This document shows, piece after piece, positions 11,800-22,194 of a stretch of 64,000 bases of DNA. The DNA comes from Ceratothoa steindachneri (lineage: Eukaryota; Arthropoda; Malacostraca; Isopoda; Cymothoidae). The stretch lies in contig OZ018317.1 of NCBI GenBank assembly GCA_963969495.1, forward strand, positions 32,551,503-32,615,502, given 5' to 3'. The position numbers and the translations under genes are program-made. The notes beneath the pieces were generated by a model. That model worked only from the letters and a program-made list of their open reading frames with translations. It was not told the origin of the DNA and searched no databases. Position 1 is the stretch's first letter. Every line of letters starts with the position of its first letter.

Positions 11800-12480
11800 G
11801 GGCCCAGGAATTAAGCGTGAAGACGAGAATTCATATAGCAGTAAAATTTGGCGACAGTGTAATAAAAACGAACATTCCGAGTCCGGGAATGGAATTAAGC
11901 CGAGCCATTTGTTTGCGTCTGAGAAATGACAAAATTATATCGAAAAAGCGAAAAATCGTAGGCGCCATAAATTGATTAGCATCGGAGATCATGGGAAGAA
12001 AAAATCCCGCTCAGTGGGCGGAGCTAAAACATTGTGATCCCAGAGGCGTAAAGAGGCCACTCCTCCTGTACTACTTATAGATAAAAATGCAGAGCTCGAT
12101 ACTCGGGTAGACAGTTAAGTCAGACAGACGGAGAGACACTGTAAGATCGATAGTAAAGAACTAATTACGGTTTGTTTAACGTAAAGAAGCCCCCATTGTA
12201 CTCGCCTAAGTCTTGTTCCCGTAACACTCGTTTTTCTGATCGGTAGTGAAATATTTCCTGACCGTATCGTGTAAACGCGAGCCTCCCTTTTGCTTTGCTT
12301 TTTATTTGTTGGAATTAAACATTTATTTTTCTTTACGTGATTCATCTCAGTCCTTTCTTGATCATATAGCCTTCGCTAAGCCCAGCCAAGTCGGAATATT
12401 ATTTGAGTATCTTTGGAATCAGGTACGAGATTAACGACACCTATGGCCTCACTCGCGGGACCTCTCCAAAATATCCGTGA
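11800..12480. other. Sequence interrupting ORF1 of copy A (possible inserted element)
   Basis: Between the knuckle-coding part (ending ~12,600) and the Ser-rich part (starting ~11,710) lies about 700 bp without gag-like coding. It contains a TATA-like CTTATAGATAAAA at about 12,075 and AATTTGGCGACAGTG at about 11,846, which resembles a primer-binding-site-like sequence of LTR retrotransposons. I could not define LTR ends or a 5-bp duplication, so a solo LTR or LTR fragment is only a suggestion. Confidence 0.3.
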
Positions 12481-12500
12481 CATTAATTCCCTTTTCTCTA

Positions 12501-13091
12501 TTAATCCGGGTGACGGTCAATAATAATATACATCAGCCACTCGCACCTTCCCACTATAAACAGGGCACCTACAACAAACGTAACCCCCATAAGTCCAGCG
12601 TCACGCAAAATGTCTGAGAAGAGATGGCCAAGAGGTGAGGTTTGTGTTTGGGCACGTTGGCGAGCCTCTCTCACCTCCAGACGCAAAGAGTCGAGCAAAT
12701 CGAAGACTTCCTTTTCATATACGAATATTGGGCAAATATTTAACGCAGCAATGCAGGCAGCACCACAATTGGCACAGCACGGTGTTTTGGTGCATTCAGG
12801 GCCATGGTAATCAGAACAACAATTCACGCAGGAACAGGAATGTCGACAGGCACGACCAACATGTCCAAATTGATTGCAATTGAAGCAACGTCTGGGTAGT
12901 TGGACGTAAAGACTTACCAGGACACAAAGGTATCCAACTTTAATGCACTGTGGCAGTTCCTGTCGTTCGAACGTTAAAATCAGTGTGGCAGTTGGGACTT
13001 TGGTAGAGCTTACTATTTTAGTCACCCTGTGTGCATGTGTGACACTAAGCTTGCTCTGAAGGCCGGTGAGGTCGTAGTCCCTTAATTCCAT
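12501..13091 (-). pseudogene. LINE copy A: gag-like ORF1 with CCHC zinc knuckles
   Basis: A 196-codon open frame. Residues ~1-60 (ELRDYDLTGLQSKL, THAHRVTKI, PTATLILTFE) match the RNA-binding region that precedes the knuckles in I-type LINE ORF1 proteins. Next is a canonical knuckle CFNCNQFGHVGRAC (CX2CX4HX4C). Two further cysteine-rich knuckles follow (CVNCCSDYHGPEC and CANCGAACIAALNIC), the last degenerate. ORF1 proteins bind LINE RNA and form the ribonucleoprotein. The final ~40 residues become hydrophobic and look out of frame. Confidence 0.8.
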
Positions 13092-13216
13092 TAAACGGAT
13101 GACACCTTTGACAAAATTCAGACGTGGATGGGGCTAAACGGTTACTGGAACTTCACCTATGAAACACAGATTTCTTACAAGATTGTGTTAAGAGTGAGAA
13201 TATTATGGCACCTAGA

Positions 13217-13537
13217 CTACGATATCACCACTACCTCTTGACCACATCCGGCGGGGTTCACACAGCAGGACTCGAAATATTCATTAACGTCAAACACACC
13301 GACTTTTGCAAGTGGGCTGTCAGATGACGAACTCATGATGAGAAAGCGGAGATAATCTATATCTGGCTCCACATCGTTGGCATAGGGATCCAACGAGAGG
13401 AGAGGCTGAAAGGGGAGCTGAAGAACATTTGGCACGAGAACCCTTACGAGAAGAATAGGTTTTAGTTTTATGGCTAGCCATTGCAAAAAGAAAAATTCAC
13501 ATTCTTCCTCGGGACTCCCCACCATGGAGGCCCACAA
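13217..13537 (-). pseudogene. LINE copy A: probable N-terminal part of ORF1
   Basis: The minus-strand frame contains LRFLIMSSSSDSPLAKVGVF, which fits the RFLVxxPSxDGxSLAKVSPF block near the N-terminus of gag-like ORF1 proteins; compare LKRFLVIPSTDGSMLAKGN in copy G. It is separated from the knuckle-bearing frame by a frameshift near 13,100-13,200. The start of the element lies somewhere right of 13,540 and is not resolved. Confidence 0.5.
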
Positions 13538-13859
13538 GGGCCCGGCATTAATGCAACTCTAGATTCATTTACGTCCATTATGTCCTCTTGGAGAATGGAT
13601 ACGGATCCACCACACGATTATTTTAGACCTAGGAGGCTGCCCGAGTCCTCCTACGTGCGGAGAAAAGGGGCCAATGATGGGTTCCTACATGGGCATCGGT
13701 AGACGAAGGCGGTGGAGAGGCCCAGCCTCCTCCGACCTTGATGAAAGAACAATTCAGAATCAATCCGGAACAGGATTTGCTGACCCAAAATTCGCGTGCT
13801 CTCACTTATTCTTATTTATGACTTTACGATCTACAAAACTTTCAATAAATCCTGAACTA

Positions 13860-14310
13860 TCCTTGGTGGGACCTTGTCAATTCTACCACTCGGAAGAGAA
13901 TGTAAAATAACATACGGGGTTCAGATTTTTTTTAGAATCAGCCGAATAGTTATGATGTCATTGCCTAAACAAAATAATTCACGGGCTAACCTTGGGAGGA
14001 CTTTGGTCATTCTATCATTCGAAAGAGAATGTAGAACAACATAAGGATTTCAAATTTCGTTAGAATCGGCAGAATAGTTATGATGTTATTGCCAAAACAA
14101 AATAATTCCAGGGCTAGCCTTGGGACTTTGGCAATTATATCACTCGAAAGAGAATGTAGAACAACATAGTTATCATGGTATTGCCCAAACAAAACAATTC
14201 CCGGGCTAACCTTGGGAGGACTTTGGCAATTATATCATTCGAAAGAGAATGTAGAACAACATAAGGGTTTCAAATTTCGTTAGAATCGACCGAATAGTTA
14301 TTATGCTATT
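13860..14310. repeat. ~120-bp tandem repeat, about four copies
   Basis: The block CATTCGAAAGAGAATGTAGA recurs (with variants) near 13,890, 14,015, 14,140 and 14,235. It is followed by CAACATAAGG-TTTCAAATTTCGTTAGAATC and GAATAGTTATGATG-TTATTGCC-AAACAAAATAATTC. The third unit lacks the middle TTTCAAATTT part. Divergence is moderate. Unrelated to the 39-bp satellite. Confidence 0.85.
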
Positions 14311-14584
14311 GCAAACATATATAAAAAAAAGCAAAATGGGGATCGACCGATCGAAGTAGTGAGACTAAAAACGAGCATAGGTCAGTTAACCGTAATGACC
14401 AGTAGATAGGAGAAAGAAGAGGGGGGGAAAAAGGCAGTGAAAGAAAGTAATGGGGGGAGGAGTATGTTGAAAGTCTGGTCGGCAGTATCATGGGACCATT
14501 AAAGGGCCCAGGGGTGACCCCCCTCGGCATGAAAAGGCAAGGGCCTCTCTGGTACCAACCATTGAAGAAAGAAAAGGTCCCAGA

Positions 14585-15365
14585 GAGAGCGGGGCAACAC
14601 TTTTAGTCAAAGCCAGCACGGAACTCTTTACCCCAACATTTTTAGGAACAGCTAGAACGGAACTCCTTATCCCACATTTTTAGGAAAAGCATGAACGGAA
14701 CAATTTACCACAACATATTTAGTAACAGAGATCCCGGAACCTTTTACTACACCATTCTTAGTAAATGCCAGCACATACCTTTCTTACCACAACATTTTTA
14801 AGACCAGCTAAAACGGAAATCCTTACAACAACATTTTTCGGAAAAACCTGCATGAAACTCCTTACTACTGTAAAATATTTTTAGTAAACGACAGTGAAAA
14901 ACTCCTTACCACACCATTCTTACTAAAAGTCAGCAGGGACCTCATTACCACACCATTTTTAGGAAATGCAAGGACGGACCTCCTTACAACATCCTTCTGT
15001 AAAAGCCAGAACGGGCCTCCTTACCACATTTAAGTAAAAGTCAGCACGGACCTCCTTACCACAATATTTTTAGGAGCAGCTTGCCACAAAACTTTTAGGA
15101 AAAGCTTGCAAGGAACTCCTTACCACAATTTCTTTTAGTAAAAGATAGCACGGAACACCTTACCACACGATTCTTAGTCAAAGCCTCCACGAAAACTCCT
15201 TACCACACCATTCTTAGTAAAAGCCTCAACGAAGACTCATTACCATACCATTATTAGGAAAAGCCCGAACGGACATCCTTACCACACCATTTCTAGGAAA
15301 AGCCTCCACGGAACTCCTTACCACACCATTTTTAGTAAAACCCAGCCCGCACCTCCTTACCATAA
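14585..15365. repeat. 39-bp satellite array 2
   Basis: The same unit as at 1-2,420 (CTCCTTACCACAACATTTTT core with AGTAAAAGCC), about 20 degenerate copies. Its right end is cut by the poly(T)/3' end of LINE copy B, which joins inside a satellite unit (CCTTACCATAAC then T8). The satellite does not resume beyond copy B. Confidence 0.9.
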
Positions 15366-15567
15366 CTTTTTTTTATCCTACCTGGCGATTTCCTATTTGG
15401 ATATAAGTCGCTGTACTCGACCCAGCTTATTACTAGGCTATATTGAAAGGAAAATAACAAAAAAACAAATAACAATGATAAAAAATCACGAAGGCTAAAA
15501 AAATAACAAAATAGGGGTAGACCCGCCTTCCCCTGGCGAAGGAACATGCGACCCAAAACAGTCAAAT

Positions 15568-16283
15568 AAAGTGGAGGAGGCCAGCCTCCTCCAAAAAGTC
15601 GTAAAGTCACCAAACCAGTGTGTACGAACCCATTCCAAGTACAAGGGATAAGCGGTAGCGACCCCGCTCATGCCAGACGTGCGCAGAGATCACCCAGACT
15701 TAGAAATTCAACATGAATGTTCCGAACATTTGGGGAGACAATGTAGTCTACACAATAAGGCACAGGCGAGCGCTCCATGAAATGGCGGTGCGTCACACGA
15801 GTGTGTCCAGTTTGGAGGCGACAGAAAGCAACCTGAACCTGGCGCCGCATTGGTGGGTAGGTCCATGGGAACAGTCGCGGTGCAATGGCACGCAACCTTA
15901 AGTTCCCCTGACCGTCCTATATCTTTTTTACTAAGCAGCCCGGAGAGCTGCCAGTATTCTTGCCATGTAATTAGTGCGAGGAAGAGCAAAACGCAGGTCT
16001 GGTCGGCCAGTCCATACGGACTCTTTGGCGCGCTCATTCCCCGAAATTCTGACACCCCCTTGGGACTTGGAGCCATCTTTATACATTGGCACGGTTCTAG
16101 CGTGACACGAAGTGTGCCCCAAGAAAGCCGAACGCAATAATCCCGTCGCTGTACAAGCCTTGGGAGCAGAGGCGTGGCGACAAATAGAGAAAACTGGTAT
16201 CTCCAGGCTAGCGTACTGTGCAGAACCAGAGGGGCTACCGGCCAGAGAGCTATACCTAGCTCTCGAAGGAGTTTCCTGGCCAT
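15568..16283 (-). pseudogene. LINE copy B: ORF2 C-terminus and internally deleted RNase H
   Basis: The C-terminal region reads QVAFCRLQTGHTRVTHRHFM, then ERSPVPYCVDYIV, a region conserved in all family copies. The RNase H begins with VPMYKDGSKSQGGV, where the catalytic YTDG is changed to YKDG. It jumps directly to SGNERAKESV, so about 290 bp present in copy G (SDSQSA to CWVPGHVG) are missing. Two catalytic regions are therefore gone. Confidence 0.8.
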
Positions 16284-17525
16284 AAACCTGAAGGGAGTAG
16301 GGTATGACTAGCGTCTCTCGGCGGTGTAGGCACCTTCGAGATCAGCTGCGAATGAAGTGAGAGCTGTTGGCGACTGAGGAAGGCGCCCGGCTCGCGCCAC
16401 AGGCAAATAATGCACGGTGCACGGTGCAGAATGAGTGGCATCTCCCCAGCATCGACAAGTAGGCTCTCAATGAGAGAAGCGCGGAAGGCACCGGTCGCCA
16501 GGTGCAGGCCGGTGTGGTGGATCGAGTTCCGTTTCCGGAATGCCCACTCGGCTGCAAATGCATAAAACTCGCATCCGTATCGAGTTTCGAACGAGCAAAG
16601 TAAGGTAGTAACCCTGTCTGCGCCCCAGGCGCTGAACGTCACGGAACGAAAAACATCCATGGCGCAGTTACAAGAGACTCTAAGGCTGCGAATGTGAGCC
16701 TCCCAGGTGATGTGTAGGGCAAATGCAAGACCAAGGAAACGTTGCGATTGAACCACTTCCAGGCGCACCCCATTGAGAAACAAGTCTGGGTGAGGACGGA
16801 GCCATGAATGACGGCAGAAAAGTACCCCCTTAATCTTCGCCAAGGAAAACCGAAGCCTGTGTGCTTAGGGATAACGAGACGCAGTTCATGCCTGTTGGAG
16901 TCGACTGTCCAGAGTTGGCATCTGGGCTGAGCCAAAAGAGATCGAAAGGTCGTCCACGTAGGCGGAGCAAGAACATCTTTTGGTAGCACCGTGATACCGA
17001 GGTGATGTCATTGATGCTCATGACAAAAGGTGTGACACTGAGGACACTTCCCTGCAGGACACCCTTTTCCTGCTCCATTGGGCCGGAGGGCTCCCCGACT
17101 CGTGCGCGGAATCATCGATCTCGCAAAAATTCACATATAAAGATTGAGAGGCGTCCCCTCGCCTCTATCTCGTGGAGAGTCTCTATGATACTGTATCGTC
17201 ATGCTGTATCATAGACCTTCTCTAGATCGAAAAACACCGTGTCGCAATGCTGTTTACGAAGGAAGGCCTCACAGACGGCATTTTCCAATAGGAGCAGAGC
17301 ATCCCAAGTGGAGTGGAACGGGCGGAAGCCGCACTGTGTAGAAGACAGATGGCTTCCGCTGTCCAGAAAAAAAGCTAATCTAACATTTACCAATTTCTCC
17401 ATCAACTTGCACACGCAGGAGATTAGAGAGATTGGGCCGAAACCAGCCAGGGTAGATTGATCTCTCTCAGGTTTGCGAAAAGCGAGCACAGTAGCGATTC
17501 GACAGGAATCTTGGTGGATACACAC
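16256..17525 (-). pseudogene. LINE copy B: reverse transcriptase (YVDD retained in one frame)
   Basis: Minus strand. Fingers at 17,525-17,199: RPISLISCVCKLMEKLVN-like, then CGFRPFHSTWDALLLLENAV and VFFDLEKVYDTA (motif A). Motif B region GVLQGSVLSVTPFVMSINDI lies at ~17,070-17,010. At about 16,955-16,940 one frame reads AYVDDLSIS, the unmutated catalytic motif. The thumb at 16,843-16,256 has SQRFLGLAFALHITWEAHI and RYGCEFYAFA. Frameshifts separate these blocks. It is the only copy in the window in which I can read YVDD intact. Confidence 0.82.
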
Positions 17526-17529
17526 TACT

Positions 17530-17950
17530 CAGATCATGTTGAACAAATCTAACAGAAAGACCCAGCCTCGCTCACCCAGGTGTCGAAGCATGGCGTACGG
17601 GACATCGTCTGAACCAGGGGCGGTGTCCGCGCACGAAGCGAGAACGGAACGCAACTCACTCAAAGTAAGCCTGTCGTTAAAAGGTTATCCATCCCTGCAG
17701 ATAAAGTCCAGTCGGCGGCCTTCCACGACATCATGGCGCTCATTAAATGACGGTGGAGCAGCATTCCGGCCAGAGAATGCAGAAAAAGCGGTCGCGAAGA
17801 ATTTCACCACGGACGCGGGGTCGGAGATTACGGTTTCATTCTCGTGGAGAGCGGGAGGAGGGCTACTGCGAGAACTTGGCCATAATCCTTTTGACTCGCT
17901 TCCTCACCTCTGCTAGAGGGGTCTTCCTGTTAAGTGAAGACTCGTATGCC
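17530..17950 (-). pseudogene. LINE copy B: linker between endonuclease and RT
   Basis: Homologous to 36,260-36,660, 37,150-37,560 and 51,700-52,056 in the other copies (blocks equivalent to RFTLSELRSALAS and AESFTTAFSAFSS). No catalytic motif. Ends where the unrelated 17,957-18,880 insertion begins. Confidence 0.7.
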
Positions 17951-17956
17951 TGCTAT

Positions 17957-18757
17957 AGTATATGGTTATCCATGGGTTTTATTTTCTGTTAATAAATCAG
18001 CCTAAATAGCGTGTCGAAAACCATAAACATAAATTTGTTTGATCGAAGTTATCTTTTGCTAGTTTTTAGGCCAAAGACGAAAGCGAAATAAATTTTGAAA
18101 TAATGAACTGGGTTTTGAGAAAAACAATTATACAAATATAAATATATTCATAGAATCAACGAATATACAATGAGATAATTTGGATTAGGTATACAATGTA
18201 GGATATGGTAAAATATGATTTACAGTAAATAGATGTGAAGAGAAATGAAGTACGTGAAATAAATATGAAATAATATGGTGGAATAATATGGTGACTATGA
18301 TGGACTGAATTGGGGCTTCAATATGAGAAGTAAATAGAATTAGGGCCTACTCTAGTATGGTCGTTTGCAGATAATTGTGAGGATGTGGAATTAACTAAGT
18401 ATAATTTCTTTCGAGGTAAATGACTAATTGTGGAAAGAATGATTACCGACCTTTATACGGAGAATGGTGAGAGTCGAATGGGAAAGGATAGTGTGCCATT
18501 TGGTCGAGCTGAAAGCGTCTGTTTGTTTGTTTGTTTGTGTATAAAATTTTAAGAGATGATGTTTGAAACAGTAGTACGTTAAATGAATTGACAAGTAAAA
18601 TAAATGAATTAATTAATTATTAAGTTGTACATAAAATATGATTTAATTTACAAAAGATAAGTAAAATAATTGAACGATTAAATTGACAGTTAAGTAAAAT
18701 AATTGAAAGATTAAATTGACAAAGTTAAAGGATTCCATGATATGAATTTTACATAAT

Positions 18758-18824
<67 letters not shown>

Positions 18825-18880
18825 AGTTTCCCAGGAGGTTTTTATTATAGGAATGCCTAGAGGGCATTGCTATACTGCCA
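17957..18880. other. ~920-bp AT-rich insertion splitting LINE copy B
   Basis: In copy C2/C3 the sequence runs without a break from GTTAAGTGAAGAC to AAGAAGAGC (37,555-37,590). In copy B it is interrupted by about 920 bp of unrelated AT-rich DNA. A possible direct repeat TGCTATA borders the insertion at ~17,951 and ~18,868. It contains a 62-bp (TA)n tract but no recognisable coding. Possibly a non-autonomous transposon of unknown class. Confidence 0.6.
18760..18821. repeat. (TA)n microsatellite
   Basis: About 31 TA units, inside the insertion in copy B. Confidence 0.97.
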
Positions 18881-19600
18881 AGAAGAGCGACAGGCATGCT
18901 TCGAAATATACCGGAACCTAGCCTTAGCTCGACGAAATTCACCGGGCAGCGCTTATAGCGCATGTTGGCATTAACGCTTTTTTTGGGGGGGGAGGGGGCA
19001 GTCTAACACTAGCTGACCACTACAGGAGCGGTCGGTGTGTAAAAAGACCAGACGTTCATGGAATAGTAGCTAGGCTCACGCCGATGAGGTTGCAGAAGAA
19101 GAACACAACGGCTTAATCTACTGACCTAAACTCCTCGACTGAGACATATAAATCAGTTATTTCCTAAAATGCGGACCACAGCGCCCGTGCCAAGCACCAC
19201 TGGGGAGGGCTCTCAGGAGGGAGCGGACCAGAAAGAGATATTTGAATGGGCAAGTGTGATCACTACCATGAAGATCATCGACCATCCCCTACTTAAAATC
19301 CGGCTGTGCATCCGGAGAGCACAAAGATAGATCGAGTCAGGAAAATGAAGGGGTTCTCGGGCAGTGATACGCAAACTCATAAACATTTATGACAACTATC
19401 TCCAGCTCGTCAATCAGATCGGCAAGGACCTGACCCCTGGCTTGATTGAGTAGTCTCCCGAAAAAAAGAAAGGGCGTCGGCAACCGTGCCACGACGCGGC
19501 GGAAGTTCCCCGTGTCGAAGTCGGCTAACGGTGGAATTTACGCAGAAATAACAGTATACCTCCTATCCATGTGCAGCTGCACAGCTACTGCTTGAAAGGA
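18880..19600 (-). pseudogene. LINE copy B: endonuclease and pre-RT remnant
   Basis: Nucleotide-level match to 36,680-36,790 and 37,580-38,180 in copies C2/C3, where the frame encodes an endonuclease block (YIPPSADFEVGDFRRVVARL, PFLLLGNLNGNHPLWED). In copy B the same segments are broken by many frameshifts. The sequence at 19,556-19,610 (TATACCTCC...AAAGGAGGTATA) is the single-copy form of the unit expanded 11 times at 48,371-48,964. Confidence 0.65.
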
Positions 19601-20790
19601 GGTATATGAAGCAAAGAGAAAAATGGAGACGTGATGCCGGGTGTAAATCGACCATCCTCCTGCCCCGCCCCCATCCCGTGGTGGTGGGGTCACAAATCAC
19701 GTATACCGCGGGAGAGTGAGCAAGGGCACGCTCCCAGCATGGTCTCCTGTAAAAAGGTAGCTAACGGGAGGAGACGAGCCACCGTAGCTCCTTCCATTTG
19801 GCCCGACAATGCGCTGTCGTCTTCGAGGACTACTCAGGGGTATTTGGGCTTACGATGCGACTGTTTTTCTCCTTCCGCCACGAAGCCTTAGGTCCCTCTT
19901 TTGGAGGATCCATCGTCTCCGAGCGACCCAGGCTATCAACGGGTGTAAGTGAAGGAGCCGAAGGACCTTTAATGCTGTCCTCCTTTCGGGGGAGGTGCTT
20001 TAGGAATCCCGGAAGATTGCCTCACGATTAACTTCAGGGGGGTTGGCCACTGTGAGTCTAGCGACTCGGTGGAGGCGCGCGGCAGTTTCGCCTTACGGGA
20101 AACGGTCAGGCTGGGGGGAAAGAGGGAGAACCTTGGTGTTAGACGGGGTTGGGTGTGAACCCTTTATGCCGCCAGCTCTATCAGAGGAGCACCCGTGGTT
20201 AGAACCCTCAAAGGTTTGCGAATGGGCTCGGAAACGACCGTGCTCGGAGGCCTGTAGGGGTCAGGAGCAGAGGGTGTCTTTCTTAACAGTGAGGCATAGG
20301 GTGTCCCAGGCAGCGCGTCGCGCCAGGACCAAGTCCTTAGCCTCACGACCTGAGAGACGATCCTGGGCCTCAACGGCCAGGGTTTCATTCTCAAGGAGAT
20401 ACTCACCACATTGCTTCGAAGAAGCGGGGTGCGGCTCGCCGCAATTGACACACTTGGCCACACACGACTTGGACTTATCGTGTTCTGCCTTGGAGCAACT
20501 TACATAGACTTCGGGTAACGCCGGCTTTGCACGTCTACATGTACGATTCCTATGGCGAAAGCAGGGGCAGTAGAAGAACATCCGCGGTAGTGGCACGAAT
20601 GCATTCACGCAGTAGTGATACCAACCTGCACGCACCGACTCAGGGAACTGTCCCAGTCGAACGAGACGAAGATTATAAGGGTGCGTCGCGAAGCCCCTCC
20701 CTTTTTTCTCATCACACGTTCGACCTTGACTTCTATATGGTCGGCTAGTTCTAAGGTGGTGTCTTTTATGGAGTAGTTCACGAGTCCCTC
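19600..20790 (-). pseudogene. LINE copy B: gag-like ORF1 with zinc knuckles
   Basis: The open frame 20,794-20,261 carries VRLGQFPESVRAGWYHYCV, then degenerate knuckles (FFYCPCFRHRNRTC; CSKAEHDKSKSC; CVNCGEPHPASSKQC) and a basic/acidic tail (AQDRLSGREAKDLVLARRAA). This is ORF1 organisation typical of I-type LINEs, and the middle knuckle keeps CX2CX4HX4C-like spacing. The remaining ORF1 3' part (19,600-20,260) is frameshifted and Ser/Gly-rich. The first residues upstream derive from another LINE (see 20,770-21,005). Confidence 0.75.
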
Positions 20791-21005
20791 GCATAAACTA
20801 CTACTTTCACGAATTTCTTGGCTGATTTGCCCACAATTTCTTTCAAATTGTGCTACTGAAATTGCATTAGTCACTGTTGCAGGGAGACTGTTCCAGATGT
20901 TCACTACTCTGTCGCTGAAGGAATACTTCCTGATATTTAATCTTGCCCGTTGTTTATAGATTTTCTTACAATGACCTCTTGTTTTGAATAGGCTTTTGCC
21001 TAGAT
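20770..21005 (-). pseudogene. C-terminal end of a CR1/Rex-like LINE ORF2, fused to copy B
   Basis: The minus strand encodes LFKTRGHCKKIYKQRARLN, then RKYSFSDRVVNIWNSLPATV and SVAQFERN. The R-x-FFSxRVVNxWNSLP block is the hallmark of the ORF2 C-terminus in CR1, Rex1 and related LINEs. The open frame 20,904-20,605 continues from this block straight into copy B ORF1 sequence, making a chimeric frame. Only the extreme end of the donor LINE is present. Confidence 0.8.
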
Positions 21006-21330
21006 TTAAATAAAGGGCTTTGACAGATTTAATCAGAAGGAATTTGCCTAGATTTAAATATAGGGGTTTTAATAGACTTTGACTTAGATTTAAATATGGT
21101 CTTTGACTTAGATTTAAATATAGCGCTTTGACTTAAATTTAAATGATGGGATCTGGCCTCTGACTTATATTTAAATATAAGACTATGGCTTAGAATGAAA
21201 TAAATGGTTTTCAATAGGCTTCGAGGTAATTTAAATAAAGATATTTGAATAAGCTTTGACTTAGATTTAAATAAAGAAGGTTGAATAGGCTTTGAGTAGG
21301 TTCGAATGTGCTTTGTATTTATCAGTATTA
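21003..21330. repeat. ~35-45-bp irregular minisatellite
   Basis: Repeated block (TTTGACTTAGATTTAAATA with intervening GGTTTTAATAGGC or GGTCTTTG) in about 8 irregular copies. It starts directly at the end of the LINE C-terminal fragment. Confidence 0.85.
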
Positions 21331-22190
21331 AGTTAAAACTGTATTTCTATTTAGGCAAACATGAAGATCAGCGGCGCGCCCGAAAAAGTTTTTTTTTTTT
21401 GCGTGTATGTTTCGTTCACCCGCCCATGGATATTAATACGCATTTTGGTTAAATAAAAACGCTAGAACATTATTCTATAAACAATTTTGATTATATATAG
21501 GGGAGGCTGTGCCCCCCAGGCCCACCTCAATTGATTAAAACTTAGGATCATCGTAGGGGGAGACCTCCGCAGTGTTTAAACCCCCCACGAGCAGTCTCCT
21601 TGAATTTACTCCAAAAAGGTGAAACATATTGGAACACGGACGAAATAGTTTACACGTCCCATCGTTCGCGCCGCCGATCCTAATGTTTACCTTTATTTAT
21701 CCACCGAGGTTAAAAAACGTACCAACTTTACTCATCTTGAGTGAGTGACAAGGCAGACTTTTGTCATGTCCAATTCTTCGTTTATCTTAATCTTATTTAT
21801 TTTTATTTGAAAAAAGTTTCCAGTACATATCTCCTGATAAATTACTCTTGGTTTGTTTTGTTTTTCAGGTCCATGCTTATTTTCTAAGCATAAAGGCAAA
21901 AAAACAACTTTTATCGGATTCTTTTGAAATACGGAAAAAATCCCCGACTCCCCTCCCCCCATAAAAATTTGCTCAATACTTTCATTTTGTTTACTTGTTT
22001 TTAGGGGCCAGTAGCTATTTCCTCCTGATAAAGATTAAAATTGAAAATCTAAATTTGCTCTAATAATTTCCATGCCAAAATTTTAATAAATTTTCTGAAC
22101 TTCACCATTTATAATTCTTTTAGTTTTAAAAAAATCAGAAAAATTCGATTTATATTTATTTCTGAACTTCAACATTTTATCATCACTATC
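21330..22190. other. AT-rich stretch without recognised gene
   Basis: Homopolymer-rich, non-coding in appearance. A 76-codon minus frame at 21,732-21,962 has no recognisable motif. From ~22,000 it shows weak similarity to the fold-back repeat that follows. Confidence 0.5.
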
Positions 22191-22194
22191 ACTA

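Larger units (their letters stand above)
7160..13540 (-). mobile_element. LINE copy A, I-superfamily-like, nearly full length but dead
   Basis: Reading right to left on the minus strand: gag-like ORF1 N-terminus (13,537-13,217), CCHC knuckles (12,900-12,600), an interruption (~12,480-11,800), Ser/Pro-rich ORF1 C-terminus (11,710-10,930), endonuclease (10,620-10,040), reverse transcriptase (9,700-8,200), RNase H (8,010-7,630) and a C-terminal tail to about 7,160. Presence of RNase H in ORF2 points to the I superfamily of non-LTR elements. Protein sequence and 3' region differ clearly from copies B-G, so it is a separate family. Every domain carries stops or frameshifts. I could not find its poly(A) tail or target duplication. 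Confidence 0.85.
15366..20790 (-). mobile_element. LINE copy B, I-superfamily-like, near full length with internal damage
   Basis: Minus strand. The poly(A) tail is at the left (T-run 15,366-15,373), followed by the family's 3' tail (CTGGCGA...AAGTCGC...CTAGGC). Then, leftmost first: ORF2 C-terminus, deleted RNase H, RT, linker, an unrelated insertion (17,957-18,880), pre-RT and endonuclease sequence, and ORF1 with zinc knuckles up to ~20,790. It belongs to the same family as copies C, E, F and G. The right end is fused to a different LINE. Confidence 0.85.
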
